A DNA stretch of 55,720 nt from Arthrobacter oryzae (GTDB taxonomy: Bacteria; Actinomycetota; Actinomycetes; Actinomycetales; Micrococcaceae). The position numbers were made by a program, and so were the translations under genes. Under the pieces are notes generated by a model that saw only the letters and a list, made by a program, of their open reading frames with translations, did no database searches and was not told the origin of the DNA. The stretch is taken from assembly GCF_003634095.1 (NCBI RefSeq), contig NZ_RBIR01000009.1:1-55720 (forward strand), read 5' to 3'. Positions 1-9,788 of this stretch are shown here, in pieces (the first letter of the stretch is position 1; each line of letters starts with the position of its first letter).

Positions 1-91
1 CGGGACGTCCGAGCAGTTTCTGGAACGGACTACGCTTGGCGACGCGCTCATCGGGCGCCGGCGACTGTGTCTTTGTCTGGGTGATGGTCAT
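1..91 (-). CDS. N-terminus of a probable sugar ABC transporter component (partial)
   Basis: Only the first 30 codons are in the window; the gene continues past the left edge. The ATG at 91-89 is preceded on the minus strand by AAGGAG at good spacing. The visible peptide begins MTITQTKTQSPAPDERVAKR and is polar and basic, as expected for the cytoplasmic tail that precedes the first membrane segment of a ribose-type ABC permease. It lies directly downstream of, and in line with, the substrate-binding protein gene, so a permease is the natural expectation. An ATPase subunit is less likely because such proteins rarely begin with a charged linker. The identity rests on context. Confidence 0.5.
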   Translation of the reverse strand, partial: MTITQTKTQSPAPDERVAKRSPFQKLLGRP

Positions 92-107
92 AATAAGTCT
101 CCTTGCT

Positions 108-134
108 GCAGGGCCGGCGCGGGGCCGGCCCTGC
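108..134 (-). promoter_or_regulatory. Intercistronic GC hairpin between binding-protein gene and next gene
   Basis: Perfect 11-bp inverted repeat (arms 108-118 and 124-134, loop of five bases) in the short gap between the binding-protein stop and the next start. There is no T tract. Such elements often stabilise the upstream mRNA or partly terminate, so that binding protein is made in excess over membrane subunits. The hairpin is seen; the role is inferred. Confidence 0.55.
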
Positions 135-144
135 CAGCGGGCTG

Positions 145-1143
145 TTAGCGGATACCCTGCTGGACGTACTTGAGCACGTCGGAAATGTTGGACTTGTCGA
201 CGATCGCGGGTCCCGTCAGGACGGGCTGGCCGCCGCCGACCTTGAAACCACCAAGCTTGTTCTGCCAGATCGCGTCAACGGACAAGTACCCCTGCAGCCA
301 CGGCTGCTGGTCCACCGTGAACAGGACCTTGCCATCGTTGATTGCCTGCGCCAGCGCAGGGTTCAGGTCGAAGCTGGCCACCTTGATCGGGCTGCCGGCA
401 TCTGCCACGGCTTTGAGAATGGTCAAGGTGAAAGGAGCGCCCAACCCGATGATCACGTCAGCATCCTTGGACGCCTGAAGCTTCGCCGTCGTAGTGGACT
501 GCACTGCCGTCATATCGGCCCCGTTGACATAGAGAATCTCAGTGCCGGGCACCATCGTCTTCACGCCGGCGCACCGCTGTTCGAGTTGCACCTGTCCCTG
601 TGACATGATCACGCAGATGGGGTGCTTGTAACCCTCCCCGGCCAACTTGGCACCGACCGCTTCGCCGGCCAAGGTCTCGTTGGAGCCGAAGTGGGTAAAC
701 GCCCCCATCTGCGCGGAAACGTCCCCACCGGCGTTGAAGCTCACAACCGGGATGCCGGCGTCGGTGGCCTTCTTCAGGACGTCCTTCATGGCGCCCGGGT
801 TGGCGATGGTTACGGCGATGCCGTCAACCTTCTGGTCGATGGCCTGCTGCACCAGCTGGGCCTGGCGGCCGGCTTCGGCATCACTCGTATAGAGAACCTC
901 GACGTTGTCCTTCGCGGCTGCCGCCTCCGCGCCCTTGCGGACAATGTCCCAGAACGTGTCGCCAGCCTCGGCGTGGGTGATGAGCGCTACCTTGATCCGG
1001 GGCGTGCTGGCAACCTGGCCGCCTCCCCCGCCGGCACTTGCCGTGTCTGCGGGCTTGCCCCCACTGCTTGAACATGCCGCCAGCGCCAGAAGCGGGACGA
1101 CGGCGAGCGCCGTTACGCCCCGCCGCCAAGTGAACTTTGCCAC
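145..1143 (-). CDS. Sugar ABC transporter substrate-binding lipoprotein (Peripla_BP_4 type)
   Basis: Extracytoplasmic solute-binding protein of the ribose/LacI-like periplasmic-binding fold, 332 aa. It starts at a GTG with AAAGGAG upstream; a longer reading frame to 1296 exists but its extra residues look like untranslated leader and overlap the operators. Residues 1-24 form a lipoprotein signal ending in the lipobox LAAC, so Cys24 should be lipidated. A Gly/Ser-rich linker follows, then the two-lobed binding domain beginning IKVALITHAEAG. The segment DGIAVTIANPGAMKDVLK and the later GLGAPFTLTILKAV and VASFDLNP match this family, which binds pentoses, hexoses or inositol-like ligands. First gene of an operon that runs off the left edge. 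The ligand cannot be read from the sequence. Confidence 0.9.
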   Translation of the reverse strand: MAKFTWRRGVTALAVVPLLALAACSSSGGKPADTASAGGGGGQVASTPRIKVALITHAEAGDTFWDIVRKGAEAAAAKDNVEVLYTSDAEAGRQAQLVQQAIDQKVDGIAVTIANPGAMKDVLKKATDAGIPVVSFNAGGDVSAQMGAFTHFGSNETLAGEAVGAKLAGEGYKHPICVIMSQGQVQLEQRCAGVKTMVPGTEILYVNGADMTAVQSTTTAKLQASKDADVIIGLGAPFTLTILKAVADAGSPIKVASFDLNPALAQAINDGKVLFTVDQQPWLQGYLSVDAIWQNKLGGFKVGGGQPVLTGPAIVDKSNISDVLKYVQQGIR

Positions 1144-1261
1144 GTGAAATCTCCTTTGATTCGCGCCATTTCGGCCTTCGGTACGCTTCTGCCCCATGCC
1201 GCGGCAGGGAGGGAAAACGGAGGCCATCTGTTTGTGAACGACTGTGATCCACCTCTCACGG

Positions 1262-1315
1262 TGGAACGTTCCAACTCTAGATCGGGAATATTCCAAATGT
1301 CAATGGAACGTTCCA
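1262..1315. promoter_or_regulatory. Array of LacI-type palindromic operators in a divergent promoter region
   Basis: Two identical 12-bp palindromes, TGGAACGTTCCA, lie at 1262-1273 and 1304-1315. A related dyad, GGAATATTCC, lies at 1285-1294. The outer centres are 42 bp apart, about four helical turns, with the middle one near half way. A central CG in a symmetric site is typical of LacI-family operators. The array sits between the divergent binding-protein gene and the isomerase-like gene, so one repressor probably controls both. No LacI-family gene is present in the window. Confidence 0.7.
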
Positions 1316-1390
1316 ACGAAGTGTGGTTTCATTCTTAGAAGACACTGACCGCTTCCGGCGGCAGTCCCGGATTTGCTTCAAAGGAGAACA

Positions 1391-2302
1391 ATGACCGACA
1401 CCCATGCTCCGGAACTTGTCGCGTCCTGCTGGACCAGCGCCGGCGCCGTGGCGCCGTTGCAGGTCCCCGAGACCAGTCCCGTGCCCATTGCCGATCGCGT
1501 CGAAGCCATAGCCTCAACCGGATGGTCAGGCTTCGGGCTCGCCCATGACGATCTGGCCGCCGTGCGCTCAACCCTGGGCTTTCCGGCCCTGCGGAGCCTC
1601 ATCGACGACGCCGGCCTCCGCCACGTTGAAGTGGAGCTCCTCACCGGCTGGTGGGACGAGAGCCTCTCCCACGAGTGGCGGCCCCAGTTCGACCTCCTCC
1701 TGGAGGCCGCCGAGACACTCGGGGCAAAGTTCATAAAGGTAGGAACTGCCATGGGCAAGCCCCTGGATGAGCTCGACTTCCTGGTCGATCCCCTCCGACG
1801 CCTGACGGCCGAAGCCGCGCTTCGGGGGACGCGCATCGCCCTGGAACCGATGCCATTTTCGATGGTCGGAACAGTGCCGGCAGCGGCGGACCTCATGCGA
1901 AAAGTAAACATGACCGGATGCGGCCTGGTCGTTGACTACTGGCACGTCTTCCGTGCCGGAACCACCCTGGACGAGTTGGCCGGCAGCCTCGACGCAGGCC
2001 AGATTTTCGGAGTGGAACTCAACGACGCGGATGCGGACATCAGGGGTTCCCTCTTCGAAGACACCCGCGACAATCGCCGCCTCTGCGGACAAGGCGACCA
2101 GGATGTCACCGGATTCATCAAGACACTGAAATCCATTGGATTCAACGGTCCTTGGGGCGTGGAAATCCTGTCCAAAGAACATCGCGCACTTCCCGTGCGG
2201 GAGGCTCTGGAATCGGCCCATGAAACGGCACTGGCGTGCTTCCCAACGGAGCCCGCACCAGACGCCGGAAATCCAGCTGATAATGCGGCGATCACAGGCT
2301 AA
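1391..2302 (+). CDS. Sugar phosphate isomerase/epimerase-like TIM-barrel protein
   Basis: AP endonuclease family 2 / xylose isomerase-like TIM barrel, 303 aa. The ATG at 1391 has AAGGAG eight bases upstream; an in-frame start at 1373 lacks one. Members isomerise or epimerise ketoses and inositols, or act as dehydratases, using a divalent metal. Visible strand ends include HVEVELLTGWW, GAKFIKVGTAM, RIALEPMPFSM with a likely metal-binding Glu, GLVVDYWHVFRAG with Asp and His, and GVELNDAD. The C-terminal segment GFNGPWGVEILSKEHR ends the barrel. It is divergent from the ABC operon and shares its operator region, so it probably acts on the imported sugar or polyol. Substrate unknown. Confidence 0.8.
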   Translation: MTDTHAPELVASCWTSAGAVAPLQVPETSPVPIADRVEAIASTGWSGFGLAHDDLAAVRSTLGFPALRSLIDDAGLRHVEVELLTGWWDESLSHEWRPQFDLLLEAAETLGAKFIKVGTAMGKPLDELDFLVDPLRRLTAEAALRGTRIALEPMPFSMVGTVPAAADLMRKVNMTGCGLVVDYWHVFRAGTTLDELAGSLDAGQIFGVELNDADADIRGSLFEDTRDNRRLCGQGDQDVTGFIKTLKSIGFNGPWGVEILSKEHRALPVREALESAHETALACFPTEPAPDAGNPADNAAITG

Positions 2303-2324
2303 CCGGGAGACGTGGAAATCCGCT

Positions 2325-2497
2325 GAGGAGGAATTCCAATGAAAACTATTCCGTGTGGATTGAATACAGCTGGGAAACGGCGTCCACTGGCCGCCACGAA
2401 GCCGACGACTGACGCTGAAGCGGACGGGCCTCAGCAGAGTCCCGGAAGCCTTTGGCGTTCCCGGATCCCGGTCCTGGACCTCAAAACTGTCTGGGGA
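2325..2497 (+). other. Strong ribosome binding site leading into a truncated gene remnant
   Basis: Just after the isomerase-like gene there is an excellent GAGGAGG at 2325-2331, seven bases from an ATG at 2339. The frame (MKTIPCGLNTAGKRRP and on) stays open to 2737, but from 2498 it only runs antisense to the DUF2235 gene and its residues look non-biological. The likely reading is that the next gene of the sugar operon began here and was lost in a rearrangement, leaving its translation start. No family was recognised in the short remnant. Confidence 0.4.
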
Positions 2498-3652
2498 TCA
2501 GGAGAACTTGTCCGGCGAGGGATTGGACGGAGAGGACTCGAAGCCGTCGACGTTGTGTTTGCCGGCCAGGTACGTTCTCAGGTTGTCAGGCTGGTACATC
2601 TTGTCGAGCCTCTCACCCCCGTCGAGCTGCTTCGGGTCCCACGTGAATCGGCTGAGGGCAGCCCGGGAGACGGCCTCGTGAACTGGATCCACCTGGCCCA
2701 GCGTTCGCGGAGCGGCGGGAATCAGCCGCCAAGATAGCGTTCTGGAATCGTGAAGCTTACCGAGGGGGTCCGGAGCCGTGAGGATGACAGGCTTGGGGGC
2801 ATTGGGCGGCGCCTTGGGCAGGAAGTCGTCCGGGGTGAACCCGAGGCCAGCCGACTTAACCTGTTCGACGATCCACATCAGGGGCACGTCTGCCAAGGCA
2901 GCGTCGGGCCAGCCCCCGCCTACATCGGAGTGCGTTCCGGCGAACCACACTTGCTTCAGCGTCTGCATGCCGACGGCGTCAGCCTGTTGCGTCCACAGCG
3001 TGGGTGAGAACGGACGGCGCTGCTCGTCGATGGCCAGGGCGTGGAACGCATATTTGACCCTCCCCGAGAGCTCCACGTCATGGAACGCGTAGCGGCGGTT
3101 GAAGACGTTGACCCAGCGCAGCCCATTGAGTGGGATGCCGAGGGTACCGACTGTGTCCCAGACCGCGATGCAGTGGATGTCAACCTCGCCGTAGGAGTAC
3201 GACCGGCGAAAGAATTGCGCCTCGATTGAGCTCGGCCTCGTCCTGCTGGAGCGATTCCTGTAAAACTCGTAAGCACGGCCGATGAGGTCGACGAACTCTC
3301 GTCGCAGGACCCCTGCATTGCGCACGAATCCCGCAGCGCTGCGTGCGGTGAACGCACCTCTGCTGAAGCCGACGAAATAGAGCTCGTCGCCCGGATCATA
3401 GTTCTCGACAATGAACCGGTAGACATCTTGGACTCCGCGGGAGAGTCCGAAGCCGAAGGCTCCGCCCAGAATCCGGTCCCAGCGCCCTGTGCCGACGCCG
3501 CGATGGTAGAAAAGGCGCTGCTCCACGCCGTCGTCGCCCTCGTCAGCGACACCACGCGCGAACTTTGAAACATTAGAAGGGCACGGGCTGTCGCCATCGC
3601 TCTGGTCGGGGAAGGACCAAGTCCCGTCGCAGCAAAGCACCAAACGCTTCAC
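2498..3652 (-). CDS. DUF2235 alpha/beta-hydrolase domain protein
   Basis: 384-aa cytoplasmic protein of the DUF2235 family, the fold also used by the Tle1 lipase effectors of type VI secretion and by fungal homologues. It starts at a GTG with AAGGGG upstream and opens with the family signature RLVLCCDGTW. The nucleophile elbow GFSRGA places Ser97 as the probable catalytic residue. Further family blocks are YHRGVGTG, IHCIAVWDTVGTLG, YAFHALAIDEQRRPF and QVWFAGTHSDVGGG, the last carrying the Asp/His region. No signal peptide or membrane segment is seen and there are no secretion genes nearby, so a housekeeping esterase or lipase role is as likely as a toxin role. It converges on the truncated frame upstream. 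Confidence 0.88.
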   Translation of the reverse strand: MKRLVLCCDGTWSFPDQSDGDSPCPSNVSKFARGVADEGDDGVEQRLFYHRGVGTGRWDRILGGAFGFGLSRGVQDVYRFIVENYDPGDELYFVGFSRGAFTARSAAGFVRNAGVLRREFVDLIGRAYEFYRNRSSRTRPSSIEAQFFRRSYSYGEVDIHCIAVWDTVGTLGIPLNGLRWVNVFNRRYAFHDVELSGRVKYAFHALAIDEQRRPFSPTLWTQQADAVGMQTLKQVWFAGTHSDVGGGWPDAALADVPLMWIVEQVKSAGLGFTPDDFLPKAPPNAPKPVILTAPDPLGKLHDSRTLSWRLIPAAPRTLGQVDPVHEAVSRAALSRFTWDPKQLDGGERLDKMYQPDNLRTYLAGKHNVDGFESSPSNPSPDKFS

Positions 3653-3848
3653 GACGCCCCTTAGATGTCGCCCTTTGCCGCGCCTTCACCCATTCGGCGG
3701 CTCTATGGACACAATATGGACCTTCGCTCTGGTCAAAATCGAGGGTCAAAGGTCCTCACCCCTCCCCCTCGCCGAGCCGAGCCGCGCCGCACCTGTCGAC
3801 GCTTTCCACCGGCCAGGATGGCATCCCTGGCAGCGGCTTTCTCACGGA

Positions 3849-4880
3849 CTAGTCCGCTGACACATCGATCAGCACCTTGCCGACGACGCTCTCTTCCACC
3901 GCCGCGTGGGCCGCAGCGGTGCCTGCCAGGTCGAAGCGATGCAGGGGCAGGCCTGCGGCTTCCCCCACCGGAAGGGCGCCGTCGGCGATGGCCGCGTTGA
4001 TGTCCTCGGCGGCGGCTTGCACCGCTGCCATGCCAACGGTGTAGAGCAGCACGAACTGGTAGCGGATGTTGAGGCTGAAATGCCTGCGCACGTCCAGGGT
4101 CATCTGATCGCCGCCGTTGTTCGCGTAGACCGCGACGGAGCCGCGGTTGCGAATCACAGCCAGGTCGAGTTCCGCGTTCTGCGCGGGTGCGACCTCCACG
4201 ATCTGGTCGACGCCCTCGGGAGCGATCCGGCGGATCTCCGCGGCCGCCTGGGTTTCCCGGTAATTGATGACGTGATCGGCGCCGGCGGCCGTCACCAGCG
4301 CAGCCTTCGCCGGTCCGCTCACGGTAGTGATCACAGTAGCGCCAGCCCACTTGGCGAGCTGGATCGCCGCATGGCCCACGGCGCCGGCCCCTCCAGCGAC
4401 GAGAACTACCTTGCCGTCCAGGCTTCCCGGGTGCAGGCGCCGCGGGCCGTCCTCGGCGATGGTCAGGGCCCGGTGGGCGGTGATCGCGGGAACGCCCAGG
4501 CTTGCGCCGACGTCGAACCCGGCGTTCTCCGGCAGCGGGAAGACCCGCTCGGCCGGCAGGACGGCGAACTCCTGGGCTGTCCCGCCGTCGGCGCGCTGGT
4601 AGGCGGCCAAGGCCAGCCAGACCCTGTCACCGACGTGGAGGTGTTCGACGCCGGGTCCGACGGCGTCCACCACTCCTGCGCCGTCCTGGTTCGGCACGAC
4701 TTCCGCGAAGGGCAAAGGCTCGCCCGGTTTGGCGCCGCGGCGCGATTTCCAGTCGGTGGGGTTCACCGCGGAAACCACAATCCGCACGCGCACCTCCCCG
4801 GGTCCCGGGTGGCGGATTTCGCGGTCGACGAGCTCGAGAACAGACGGATCGCCGGTGGCACGGTACACGATTGCTTTCAT
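3849..4880 (-). CDS. Zinc-independent MDR oxidoreductase (quinone reductase type)
   Basis: Medium-chain dehydrogenase/reductase of the NADPH:quinone oxidoreductase group, 343 aa from the ATG at 4880 (MKAIVYRATG). The N-terminal GroES-like domain has the usual PGEVRVRI and SAVNPTDWK segments. The nucleotide-binding domain contains GGAGAVG at about residues 163-169. Catalytic-zinc ligands of alcohol dehydrogenases are absent. It would reduce quinones or alpha,beta-unsaturated carbonyls with NADPH in the cytoplasm. It lies just downstream of the PucR gene on the same strand, separated by 167 bp, so a functional link to the adjacent catabolic locus is possible but not shown. Confidence 0.88.
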   Translation of the reverse strand: MKAIVYRATGDPSVLELVDREIRHPGPGEVRVRIVVSAVNPTDWKSRRGAKPGEPLPFAEVVPNQDGAGVVDAVGPGVEHLHVGDRVWLALAAYQRADGGTAQEFAVLPAERVFPLPENAGFDVGASLGVPAITAHRALTIAEDGPRRLHPGSLDGKVVLVAGGAGAVGHAAIQLAKWAGATVITTVSGPAKAALVTAAGADHVINYRETQAAAEIRRIAPEGVDQIVEVAPAQNAELDLAVIRNRGSVAVYANNGGDQMTLDVRRHFSLNIRYQFVLLYTVGMAAVQAAAEDINAAIADGALPVGEAAGLPLHRFDLAGTAAAHAAVEESVVGKVLIDVSAD

Positions 4881-5047
4881 ACTCAGACCTAACGCCGGCC
4901 CGGACCGAAAATTCCCGCCGGGGGCCGTACCAGATGTGGGCAACGGTTCTTTCTGGCTCTGGAGGCCGCCATGCCCGCCTCGGTGAGCAGCTGGCGGGGC
5001 TTGGCGGTCAGGTCGCACAGAACTCCCGGCTGCATGAAGATCCGCTG

Positions 5048-6709
5048 CTAGAGGCCCCGCAGGCGGTGCAGCAAGAGTGCGACGTGTAGGGATGTCCTGG
5101 ATTCGGCGTCGTCCAGATCCACTGCGAGCAGTTCTTCCAGTTTGGCAAGCCGCGCGTAGAGCGTAGGACGGCTCAGGTAGCCGCTACGGGCCATCGCCGC
5201 CTTGTTGCCCCCGGATTCCAGATACTTCCCGAGCAGTTCCAGTTGGCCCACCTGGCCCCGGGCTTCCGCGGTGAGGAGGGAGGCCAGCTCCGATTCGACG
5301 AACTGCTGGACACGCGGATCGTGACGAAGCAGGGCCAGGAGTCCCCGGAGCCGGACATCGGTGGCCCGGTAGAACGATTTTCTGCCCTCGCGCAGGGTAG
5401 CCGCCGTCTCGGCGACGTGAGCCGCTTCGTCGATGCCCGCGGCGGCCTCTAGGAGGGAACTGGCGGGGCGGCCGACGCCGATGGTCCAGCGCGACGCCGC
5501 CCCGGCCCCCGCGTCCCCGGACGGATGCGCCCGCTCGGCAACAACCACAGCAAGGTGCTGAAGCACTGCGTCCTGGAGCGCGCGTGCCGGCAGGCCGAGA
5601 ATCATGCCGATCGAACCCGAGCGGATGCTACCCGTCAAGGCGGTGCCGGAGCTTGTTTTGAGCGTGCGGGCCAGGAGCTCCAGAAGTTCCCGCTCCTCCA
5701 GCTGGCCGGCGAGCGGATCGCCGGCCGGAAGTGTTGCGTCGTGCGCGCCGGCTTGCTGGGCTGGGGTGGTCCGGAACACCACGGGCACGTAGAGCGGCGA
5801 CCGCTTCAGCCCCAGGGATGCGGCGCGCGCCAGGGCTTCGGCGTCGCTCATTCCGCGGGGCTGGCGCAGGGCGTTGAGCAGACCTGCCTGGGCCCGCTGG
5901 CTCACTTCCAGCCGGTCCCGATCCGCGAGCCGGTTAATGGCAAGGGTCTGTGCAGCGCGCTCCAGAACCATTGCCGCCGTCTCGTCGTCGTTGATCGGCA
6001 CCGGCACAATCAGCCGACCCCACAGATTTCTCCGCACGCCCACCGGGGTCTGAAGCCATTGCTCCGGTCCGGTCCGCGCCGTCGAGGCCGGCGATGGCGT
6101 TGTCCGGGACCTGCGCTCCCAGTCTTCCAGGAGTTCGACGGTGTCCAGCTGCCGGGCGGAGTAGCTGAGGACCAGATGGGAGAGGTCCTCCAGAACAACC
6201 GGGGCGTCGATCATCATCGCCGCCTGCTCCACCACCTGCTGGCTCCCCGCGCTTTCCAGGCTCAGGACCGTGAAAGCCTCATGGACATCCCTGGCGCGCT
6301 CCACGCGTTCGAGCTGCTCCGCCACGATCATTCGGTGGGCGATCTCCGTGATCTCCACGAACCGCACCCGCCGCTCGAGGACAATCACCGGAAGCGAGGC
6401 CCCCTTGGCCGCAGCCCGCAGGGCAGCCAAACTGCGTTCCCTGTTTCCGAAAAGTTCGACGATCAGCGCGGCGGCTGCGGCTTCCTCCAGTGATCTGATG
6501 AACGACGCCGTGAGGCCGGGTTCCTTTTCCAGCTCAAGGCCGGTGGTGAGCACCAGCTCGCCGCCGGCCAGCAAGCCGGAAACATCGAGGACTTCACTGA
6601 CATGGACCCAGCGCACAGGCGCGTCCAAACCGGCTGAACCACCCAGGACACTGGCGCCCGCAGCACGAATAACGGGGAGGTCGAGGATGGTTCGCACCGT
6701 TGGCAGCAT
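5048..6709 (-). CDS. PucR-family transcriptional regulator
   Basis: 553 aa. The N-terminal PucR domain (about 1-125) begins with the typical TVRTILDLPVIRAAG and contains VRWVHVSEVLD and GGELVLTTGLEL. A GGDEF-like or CdaR-like middle domain follows. The C-terminal helix-turn-helix (HTH_30) is LESGGNKAAMARSGYLSRPT, followed by YARLAKLEELL. Members of the family sense catabolic substrates such as purines, amino acids or polyamines and usually activate nearby operons. It is divergent from the semialdehyde dehydrogenase gene with 134 bp between them. There is no ribosome binding site before its ATG, and a -10-like hexamer six bases upstream suggests a leaderless transcript. Confidence 0.92.
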   Translation of the reverse strand: MLPTVRTILDLPVIRAAGASVLGGSAGLDAPVRWVHVSEVLDVSGLLAGGELVLTTGLELEKEPGLTASFIRSLEEAAAAALIVELFGNRERSLAALRAAAKGASLPVIVLERRVRFVEITEIAHRMIVAEQLERVERARDVHEAFTVLSLESAGSQQVVEQAAMMIDAPVVLEDLSHLVLSYSARQLDTVELLEDWERRSRTTPSPASTARTGPEQWLQTPVGVRRNLWGRLIVPVPINDDETAAMVLERAAQTLAINRLADRDRLEVSQRAQAGLLNALRQPRGMSDAEALARAASLGLKRSPLYVPVVFRTTPAQQAGAHDATLPAGDPLAGQLEERELLELLARTLKTSSGTALTGSIRSGSIGMILGLPARALQDAVLQHLAVVVAERAHPSGDAGAGAASRWTIGVGRPASSLLEAAAGIDEAAHVAETAATLREGRKSFYRATDVRLRGLLALLRHDPRVQQFVESELASLLTAEARGQVGQLELLGKYLESGGNKAAMARSGYLSRPTLYARLAKLEELLAVDLDDAESRTSLHVALLLHRLRGL

Positions 6710-6715
6710 TTACAG

Positions 6716-6721
6716 AGTGTA
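6716..6721 (-). promoter_or_regulatory. Putative -10 element giving a leaderless PucR transcript
   Basis: On the minus strand TACACT lies six bases before the ATG of the PucR gene, and no Shine-Dalgarno sequence is present. That geometry puts the transcript start at or next to the A of the ATG, as in leaderless mRNAs common in actinobacteria. No convincing -35 was found. Confidence 0.35.
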
Positions 6722-6769
6722 ATCCAAACAGCCTATTTCTTTACATGCCGCCCCTTATGGTGCTGCGCA

Positions 6770-6830
6770 GCCGCGGACAGACTGGACACACAGCACGCCG
6801 CAGACGGCGTGGCGCAGCACAGCAACCGCA
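6770..6830. promoter_or_regulatory. Spaced inverted repeat in the PucR/mmsA intergenic region
   Basis: GTGCTGCGC at 6770-6778 and its exact complement GCGCAGCAC at 6822-6830 flank the space between the divergent genes. The left arm also carries the self-complementary GCTGCGCAGC at 6772-6781. The arms could be paired operator half-sites for PucR, or an mRNA stem in the leader of the dehydrogenase gene. The repeats are seen; the role is inferred. Confidence 0.4.
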
Positions 6831-6843
6831 CTGAGGAGAATCC

Positions 6844-8331
<1,488 letters not shown>

Positions 8332-8356
8332 CCGGCACCGATGAAAGGCAACCGCC

Positions 8357-9730
8357 ATGACCTCCACGATTGACAGCAGCATCCGGCCGGTCGAGGACAC
8401 CCCAGACGCCGCACGCCGCGCGTACGAGCTGGACCGCCGGCACGTCTTCCATTCCTGGTCCGCGCAGGACCTCATCGACCCCATGGTCGTCTCCGCGGCT
8501 TCGGGCTCCCACGTGTGGGACGGTGACGGCAACAAATACCTTGACTTCTCCTCGCAGCTCGTCAACACCAACATCGGCCACCAGCACCCCGCCGTCGTGT
8601 CCGCGATCGCCGCCCAAGCCACGAAACTGTGCACCATCGCCCCTAGTTACGTCAATGACGCCCGCTCCGAAGCCGCGCGCCTGATCGCCGGGCGCACCCC
8701 CGGCGAGCTGGACAAGATCTTCTTCACCAACGGCGGGGCCGACGCCAATGAGCACGCCGTCCGCATGGCCCGGCTCCACACCGGCCGACACAAGGTCCTC
8801 TCGGCCTACCGCTCGTACCATGGCGGCACCCAGCTCGCCGTGAACCTCACCGGGGATCCGCGCCGCTGGCCCAGCGACAACGCCAGCACGGGAACTATCC
8901 ACTTCTTCCCTCCCTATCTGTACCGCACCGCCTTCCACGCCACGACACAGGACGAAGAAAGCCACCGGGCGCTTGAGCACCTGGAGCAGCTGATCAGCTT
9001 CGAGGGACCCTCCACCATCGCGGCGCTGATCCTCGAATCGATTCCCGGGACCGCTGGGATCTACCTGCCCCCGCCCGGGTACCTCCAGGGCGTGCGGGAT
9101 CTTTGCACCAGACACGGCATCATCTTCATCGCTGACGAGGTCATGTCCGGCTTCGGCCGGACCGGCAAGTGGTTCGCCAGCGAGCACTTCGATGTCATCC
9201 CGGACCTGCTCACCTTCGCCAAGGGTGTTAATTCCGGCTATGTTCCGCTGGGCGGCGTCGCCATCAGCCCAGAAATCGCGGCTACGTTCGGAAAGCGTGT
9301 CTACCCTGGCGGCCTGACCTACTCCGGCCATCCGCTCGCGACTGCGGCCGCCGTGGCCACCATCAACGCGATGGAGAGCGAACAAATCGTCCAACATGCG
9401 GCCCTCCTCGGAGAGACCGTGATCGGTCCTGCGCTCCGCGGATTCGCCGACAACCACGTGTCCGTGGGCGAGGTGCGCGGGACAGGGGTCTTCTGGGCCA
9501 TCGAACTGGTTAAAAACCGTCAGACCCGCGAACCCCTGGCACCCTACGGCGGCTCAAGCCCGGAAATGAACCAGCTCGTGGCGGCCTGCAAATCCCGTGG
9601 CCTGCTCCCGTTCGCGAACTTCAACCGCATCCACGTCGTCCCGCCATGCAACACCAGCGTCGAAGACACCCAGACAGGGCTGGCCATCCTGGACGCCGTA
9701 CTGGACATCGCGGACGGGTTCGCCACCTGA
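8357..9730 (+). CDS. Class III PLP aminotransferase (beta-alanine/omega-amino acid:pyruvate type)
   Basis: 457-aa fold-type I, class III aminotransferase. Cofactor-binding features are the NGGADANEHAVRMAR segment, the SYHGGT loop, the IADEVMSGFGRTG block with the pyridine-binding Asp, and the Schiff-base lysine in FAKGVNSGYVPLGG (Lys289). The sequence style resembles the aspartate aminotransferase family group that includes omega-amino acid:pyruvate transaminases. Coupled to mmsA, the simplest reaction is beta-alanine (or 3-aminoisobutyrate) plus pyruvate giving the semialdehyde and alanine. GABA or a longer omega-amino acid cannot be excluded. Its end faces the TetR gene 58 bp away. Confidence 0.9.
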   Translation: MTSTIDSSIRPVEDTPDAARRAYELDRRHVFHSWSAQDLIDPMVVSAASGSHVWDGDGNKYLDFSSQLVNTNIGHQHPAVVSAIAAQATKLCTIAPSYVNDARSEAARLIAGRTPGELDKIFFTNGGADANEHAVRMARLHTGRHKVLSAYRSYHGGTQLAVNLTGDPRRWPSDNASTGTIHFFPPYLYRTAFHATTQDEESHRALEHLEQLISFEGPSTIAALILESIPGTAGIYLPPPGYLQGVRDLCTRHGIIFIADEVMSGFGRTGKWFASEHFDVIPDLLTFAKGVNSGYVPLGGVAISPEIAATFGKRVYPGGLTYSGHPLATAAAVATINAMESEQIVQHAALLGETVIGPALRGFADNHVSVGEVRGTGVFWAIELVKNRQTREPLAPYGGSSPEMNQLVAACKSRGLLPFANFNRIHVVPPCNTSVEDTQTGLAILDAVLDIADGFAT

Positions 9731-9788
9731 TGAACCGGGGCACTCGCGCAGGACGGGAGCTAGCTTGTGCCCGCGAACGATCCGGCCG

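Noticed and set aside
2498..3652. DUF2235 protein as a type VI secretion lipase effector
   Set aside because: No immunity protein, VgrG, PAAR or other secretion gene is adjacent, and actinobacteria lack that system; only the hydrolase domain is supported.
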